Of a stretch of DNA of 17,795 bases, positions 14,247-17,795 are shown piece by piece (position 1 is the stretch's first letter; each line of letters starts with the position of its first letter). The position numbers and the translations under genes were made by a program. This stretch comes from CAYRSS01 sp964426945 (GTDB lineage Bacteria > Planctomycetota > Phycisphaerae > UBA1845), in contig CAYRSS010000069.1 of NCBI GenBank assembly GCA_964426945.1, positions 1 to 17,795 of the forward strand, given 5' to 3'. The notes below the pieces were generated by a model that had not been told where the DNA came from, ran no database searches, and saw nothing but the letters and a program-made list of their open reading frames with translations.

Positions 14247-17216
14247 ATGCAAGTTCTTGATCTGATTCGTCAGGGAAGGCTGCGCACGGCTGGCTCGCTT
14301 TGTGCCGCGCTGGCTCTTCTCGTCTTTGCGACGGGCTGTCCGTTTGCCCCGCAGCCGCCGTCCTGCACAGCCGAGAGCTGCGACGACGGTGTGTTCTGCA
14401 ACGGCGTCGAGACGTGCGGTGACGACGGTCGCTGCGACCCTGGCACGGCCCCGTGCGACGAGGCTGCCGGCGAGACGTGCAACGAAGAGGCGGACCGCTG
14501 CGACGTTTGCGCAGACGCCGCCGACTGCGACGACATGGACGACTGCACGACCGACGCCTGCACGGACGGTCAGTGCTCGAACACGGCGATCGAGGGTTGC
14601 TGCAACGACGACGCCGACTGCGATGACGGCGACGCGTGCACGGATGACACGTGCGTAGACAGCGCCTGCGTCAACACGGAAAGAGACTGCGATGACGGCG
14701 ACGCCTGCACAACGGACACGTGCGACGACGTGACGGGCTGCGCCAATACGCCCATCGAGTGTCCGGTCGATCAGGAGTGCGTGGATGGCGCTTGCGTGGG
14801 GATCGCTTGCACCGTCGACGGCGACTGCGACGACGGCGACGCCTGCACCGAGAACACCTGCGCGGACGGCTTCTGTGCGACCACGGACACGGATTGCGAC
14901 GACGGCGACGCCTGCACGACCGACACCTGCGATGCGGCCACCGGTTGCGTCAACACGCCGATCGAGTGCCCCGATGGGCAGAGCTGCGTGAACGGCGCCT
15001 GCGTCGATGCGTGCGTTGATGATGCGGACTGCGACGACGGCCTGTTCTGCAACGGTGCCGAGGTGTGCGTTGATAACGCGTGCGTGGCCGGTACTGACCC
15101 GTGCGGCGGGCTGGACTGCGACGAAACGACGGACTCGTGCGACGCAGAAACCTTCCAGCTGACGCTCGGCCAGGACGGCCCGGCGGGCTTCATCGGCGGC
15201 GCCGGCGATGACATTTTCAACGCCCCGCTGATCTTCAACGCGCCGAACGGCCAGAATCTTCCTTCGCTGCAGAGCCAGGACAACCTCGCTGGTGGCGGCG
15301 GCACCGACATTCTGAACGCCACGGTCAACTTCACGGCCGCGACGACCTTGGCGCCCACGATCAGCGGCATCGAGATCTTCAATTTCACCGATTTCGGCAG
15401 TGGCGCTGCCACGACGGTGAACGGCACGAACATCTCGGGCGTGACGGACATCAATATCGTCAGCAGCATCAGCGACACGGCGATGATATTCAACAACCTC
15501 GGTTCGCTCGCCGATGCCGGCATCGCGAATTCGGGCGTCGGTCTGTCGCTGTCGTTCCTGTCAGCTGCGACGTCGGGCAGCACGGACGCGATGACCCTCA
15601 CCCTGTCGAACATGTCGGCGGGTGAGTTCGCTGTCACGACCGGGAATACGAACGGCGTTGAGACACTGAACATCGTCTCTGCGGGCAGTGCGAATACGTT
15701 GACGACTCTGACGCAGACCACCGGCACGACGATGTCCACGCTCAACGTGAGCGGTACGCAGAATCTGACGATCACGAATGCGCTGCCGAACACGATCACG
15801 ACGATCGATGCGTCGGAGTTCGCGGGCAACTTCAGCGCCTCGGCGGGCACTGGCGCCGTGGCATTCACTGGCGGCTCGGGCGACGACACTGCGATCTTCG
15901 GCGCGAATTACACTACGGCGGACACCATCGACGGTGGAGAGGGTGCCAATACCCTCAGCATCACGACCGGTGTGGCTGCTCCGGCGACCGCTCAGTCCAA
16001 CGTCACAAATATCCAGGCGCTCACGATCTCCGACGCCCACACGACGGCTCCTGTGCTGTCACGCTGGGGCACAATCGATACGCTGAACCTGCCGTTGGGT
16101 TCCAACGGAGGCAGCGCTACGGTGTCGTCCGGCTCGACGGTTAATTTCGGCGCCCGAGCAGCGAACAATGATAGTGCCGGTGCGTTCACCGCGATCATCA
16201 GCGGTAGCGGCACGACGGACGTCTTGAATCTCGTGTACAACGACTCGGATACAGCCGGCGCTGTCACCCTCACGGGTGTCGAGACGGCCAATCTGATGTC
16301 GAACATTGATCTCGACGGTTCGGCCGCGGACGGCGATGCTAACACCTTCGCCGCCTTTACTATGCCGGATGCCACTGGTGTGACGCTGAACATCAGCGGC
16401 ACCGAGGCTGTCACCTTCGGCGGCGCGGTTACTGCCCGTACGATCAATGCGACCGACTTCGCCCACAACGTCACTATGACCCTAAACGCCTCAAACGCCA
16501 CGACGACTTCGACCGTAGCCACGGGCGGAGCCCTGATCACCGGTGGTACTGGTGATGACGTTTTGGTTGGCTCGATCTCGGGTGACACGATCAACTCGGG
16601 GGCGGGTAACAACGCGGTTCAGCCTGGCCGTGGCATCGACACGGTCGCCTTTGGCAGCGGCCGAAACATCCTCGACCTTGAGGATCTCAGCACGGCCAAT
16701 GCCGTTGCGGCCAATCGAGTGGTGGTCAGTGGGTTTGACGCTGACGGCACGGCCTACAGCGCCTCTTCGGGGACCATCGATGCGATCCGGTTTGACGACA
16801 TCGCTTCGAATGCCGACCTCTCCGACGGCGCGGTCGCGGCTGATCTGCAGACGTTGACCTCTCCGGCGAACGTAACGGCTGCGGCGGATGACGGCATCAT
16901 AGAACTCGCGTTCGAGTTCTCTCCCGGCGTGGACCTCAACGCCGGTGGGGCGAACGAACTGAACGGCACCACGCTGCTCTCCGCTTGCGGTGCGCTCACT
17001 GGAACGACGGCCTGCACGTTCACCACCGATGGTAACGATGAGGACCTGGTCATCATCGCCTACCAGACTTCGGGCGGCGTGACCCGTGCCTTCATCTATC
17101 ACGGTAACGGTGCGGGTGGTAATGCTGCCCTCGTTGCGGGAGAGATCGCCCTGATCGCTACCGTGAGCGGTAACGTGACGGTCGGCGGCTTCGACGTGTC
17201 GCAGTTCATCGACTAA
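14247..17216 (+). CDS. large exported mosaic protein: lipoprotein-like signal, Cys/Asp-rich repeats, S-layer/RTX-like beta repeats
   Basis: A 989-residue cell-surface protein. The N-terminus has basic residues, a hydrophobic core (15-29) and a lipobox-like ATGC (28-31), so C31 may be lipidated. Residues 40-298 are Cys/Asp-rich, built from DCDDGDACTTDTC and DGxFCNG units, probably disulfide-bonded and Ca-binding. From 303 on cysteines almost vanish and the composition shifts to Thr, Ser, Gly, Asn and Ala in beta-strand phrases (ILNATVNFTAATTLAPTISG). This resembles S-layer or bluetail-type beta-repeat proteins. RTX-like GGxGDD motifs occur at 317-322, 542-547 and 766-771; the last continues as VLVGSISGDTINSGAGNN. 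The C-terminus ends VSGNVTVGGFDVSQFID. GGAGGT six bases before ATG 14247 decides the start. A promoter with a long leader precedes it and a strong terminator follows. Function is inferred: structural or adhesive surface protein. The secretion route (Sec/lipoprotein or other) is unclear. Confidence 0.85.
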   Translation: MQVLDLIRQGRLRTAGSLCAALALLVFATGCPFAPQPPSCTAESCDDGVFCNGVETCGDDGRCDPGTAPCDEAAGETCNEEADRCDVCADAADCDDMDDCTTDACTDGQCSNTAIEGCCNDDADCDDGDACTDDTCVDSACVNTERDCDDGDACTTDTCDDVTGCANTPIECPVDQECVDGACVGIACTVDGDCDDGDACTENTCADGFCATTDTDCDDGDACTTDTCDAATGCVNTPIECPDGQSCVNGACVDACVDDADCDDGLFCNGAEVCVDNACVAGTDPCGGLDCDETTDSCDAETFQLTLGQDGPAGFIGGAGDDIFNAPLIFNAPNGQNLPSLQSQDNLAGGGGTDILNATVNFTAATTLAPTISGIEIFNFTDFGSGAATTVNGTNISGVTDINIVSSISDTAMIFNNLGSLADAGIANSGVGLSLSFLSAATSGSTDAMTLTLSNMSAGEFAVTTGNTNGVETLNIVSAGSANTLTTLTQTTGTTMSTLNVSGTQNLTITNALPNTITTIDASEFAGNFSASAGTGAVAFTGGSGDDTAIFGANYTTADTIDGGEGANTLSITTGVAAPATAQSNVTNIQALTISDAHTTAPVLSRWGTIDTLNLPLGSNGGSATVSSGSTVNFGARAANNDSAGAFTAIISGSGTTDVLNLVYNDSDTAGAVTLTGVETANLMSNIDLDGSAADGDANTFAAFTMPDATGVTLNISGTEAVTFGGAVTARTINATDFAHNVTMTLNASNATTTSTVATGGALITGGTGDDVLVGSISGDTINSGAGNNAVQPGRGIDTVAFGSGRNILDLEDLSTANAVAANRVVVSGFDADGTAYSASSGTIDAIRFDDIASNADLSDGAVAADLQTLTSPANVTAAADDGIIELAFEFSPGVDLNAGGANELNGTTLLSACGALTGTTACTFTTDGNDEDLVIIAYQTSGGVTRAFIYHGNGAGGNAALVAGEIALIATVSGNVTVGGFDVSQFID
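14610..15020 (+). repeat. in-frame tandem duplication of a 69-residue Cys-rich unit
   Basis: Residues 122-190 and 191-258 of the surface protein are two copies of a 69/68-residue unit. Each is built as DCDDGDACT-x-D/N-TC, then a second DCDDGDACTTDTC, then GC-x-NTPIECP and a Cys-x6-Cys end. The DNA copies (14610-14816 and 14817-15020) are also clearly alike. The flanking segments at residues 45-86 and 262-298 share a different unit, DG[VL]FCNG.E.C. Confidence 0.75.
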
Positions 17217-17279
17217 GCCTCGGCAAGGACGACGCAAGTCGTCCACGCCTTCGATCTGGCCAATCAGTTGCCAGTCAAG

Positions 17280-17313
17280 GGGCCCGGTGGAGACTTCCAC
17301 CGGGCCCTTTTTT
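17280..17313 (+). terminator. intrinsic terminator of the surface protein gene
   Basis: GGGCCCGGTGGA (17280-17291) and TCCACCGGGCCC (17296-17307) form a perfect 12-bp stem with a GACT loop, followed by six T (17308-17313). It lies 63 bases after the stop codon. This is a textbook Rho-independent terminator. Confidence 0.95.
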
Positions 17314-17328
17314 CATTCACCGGCGGGC

Positions 17329-17499
17329 GGAGGGGACGCAGAGAGCGCGGAGTAGGCTCAGAGAGAGCGGAGACGACCTGGTGATTCGTGCACTTGCTTG
17401 GAGTTCCCGTCAGCTCTCCTCTTAGCAACCTTCGGGGGGGGGAAGGGCACGCGCGACTCTGTGCCCTCTGCGTCTCCTCCGCGTTCTCTGCGTCCCTCC
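17329..17499. repeat. imperfect long inverted repeat of CGCAGAG/CTCTGCG type
   Basis: The left arm (from 17329) contains ACGCAGAGAGCGCGGAG, then CTCAGAGAGAGCGGAG. The reverse complement of the right arm (17455-17499) contains ACGCAGAGAACGCGGAG, then CGCAGAGGGCACAGAG. A hand alignment gives 29 matches in 37 bases after one gap. The right arm also shares CTCYGTGCCCTCYG with the repeat at 7601-7674. It looks like a non-coding dispersed element. Confidence 0.65.
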
Positions 17500-17607
17500 C
17501 CGAGGCTAGCCCTCTGGAGCCGGCCGGCCCTAGGCCCCGGCGGGCGTTCCGGCTACATTGCGTGCGGTAGCATCCGTCCAATCACGGCCGGCTACCGGGT
17601 GGGGCGC

Positions 17608-17795
17608 ATGGACGTACTTGAAAGCAAAATCAGTGCGGGCGACGCAACGTTTGTAGAGAACAAGGCGCACATGGAGGGGCTCGTCTTCGAGTTCCGCGAC
17701 CGCCTCGCCCGGGCGCGCCTGGGTGGCGGCGAAGAAAGCGTGGCGCGGCACCGCGCCCGCGGCAAGCTCTTCGTGCGCGACCGCATCGACCGGCT
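17608..17795 (+). CDS. acyl-CoA carboxylase carboxyltransferase subunit, N-terminus only (cut by window edge)
   Basis: Only 62 codons are visible. The pattern (MDVLESKISAGDATFVENKA, then HMEGLVFEFRDRLA, then GGGEESVARHRARGKLFVRDRIDRL) matches the start of biotin-dependent carboxyltransferase subunits such as methylcrotonyl-CoA carboxylase beta. These begin with a helical region, then RH..RGKL..R.RI..L. They transfer the carboxyl group from biotin to an acyl-CoA. The ATG at 17608 follows a GGGTGGGGCG stretch. Propionyl- and geranyl-CoA carboxylase beta subunits share this opening, so the substrate cannot be fixed. The methylcrotonyl type is my first choice, which would place the gene in leucine degradation. 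Confidence 0.85.
   Translation, partial: MDVLESKISAGDATFVENKAHMEGLVFEFRDRLARARLGGGEESVARHRARGKLFVRDRIDR

Larger units (their letters stand above)
17217..17607. other. intergenic region after the surface protein gene
   Basis: No gene is supported in these 391 bases. They contain the terminator at 17280-17313 and an imperfect long inverted repeat at 17329-17499. The last 100 bases, leading to the carboxyltransferase gene, should hold its promoter, but I see no strong -35/-10 pair. Confidence 0.55.

Noticed and set aside
14610..15020. Possible CRISPR-like spaced repeats
   Set aside because: The repeats are in frame, encode cysteine units and have no unique spacers of constant size. They are protein repeats.
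14771..15889. A 372-codon minus-strand frame opposite the surface protein
   Set aside because: It is the mirror of the repetitive gene (Ser/Val/Pro runs arising from the repeated GAC/ACG codons) and has no start signal.

Overview
The window is GC-rich, gene-dense bacterial chromosome, most likely from a member of the Planctomycetota. No rRNA or marker gene is present, so this rests on indirect signs. These are a small membrane protein ending in a CxxCGYDLRG...CPECG zinc ribbon (a hypothetical family I associate with planctomycetes), recurring intergenic inverted repeats, separate coaC and coaB genes, and a large secreted protein with Asp/Cys-rich repeats. Most genes are housekeeping; the accessory material is the surface protein, a few hypothetical proteins and the repeats.

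Left part, minus strand (1-2974): the N-terminal half of the ClpX unfoldase (running off the left edge), a 97-residue membrane protein with a C-terminal SHOCT-like segment, an acyl-CoA-type fatty acid desaturase with all three histidine boxes, and a glycine-rich RRM RNA-binding protein followed by a strong intrinsic terminator. Desaturases and Gly-rich RRM proteins are both classic cold-response genes in other bacteria.

Middle (2975-7754): a divergent, very G-rich intergenic region leads to a plus-strand Ycf46-like AAA+ ATPase and the zinc-ribbon membrane protein. Then comes a minus-strand block of three poorly characterised genes: an alpha-helical protein, and a translationally coupled pair made of a lipoprotein and a single-pass membrane protein.

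Core cluster (7755-13363, plus strand): aroF (DAHP synthase), tpiA, secG, yicC, gmk, rpoZ, coaC, coaB. From yicC to coaC the genes overlap one another. The yicC-gmk-rpoZ-coaBC order is a known bacterial neighbourhood. It links RNA turnover, GMP phosphorylation, the RNA polymerase omega subunit and coenzyme A synthesis, here with central carbon and aromatic metabolism upstream.

Right part (13364-17795): an 883-base non-coding stretch with a good sigma70-type promoter and an implied leader of about 370 nt precedes a 989-residue exported protein. Its N-terminus looks like a lipoprotein signal, followed by a Cys/Asp-rich repeat region and then an S-layer/RTX-like beta-repeat region. A near-perfect intrinsic terminator ends this unit. 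The window closes with the first 62 codons of a carboxyltransferase subunit of a biotin-dependent acyl-CoA carboxylase.

No CRISPR array, tRNA, rRNA, transposase or phage gene was seen. I found no clear new multi-gene system. The best candidates for novelty are the mosaic surface lipoprotein with its long leader, the intergenic repeat families, the secG tail and the uncharacterised minus-strand trio.
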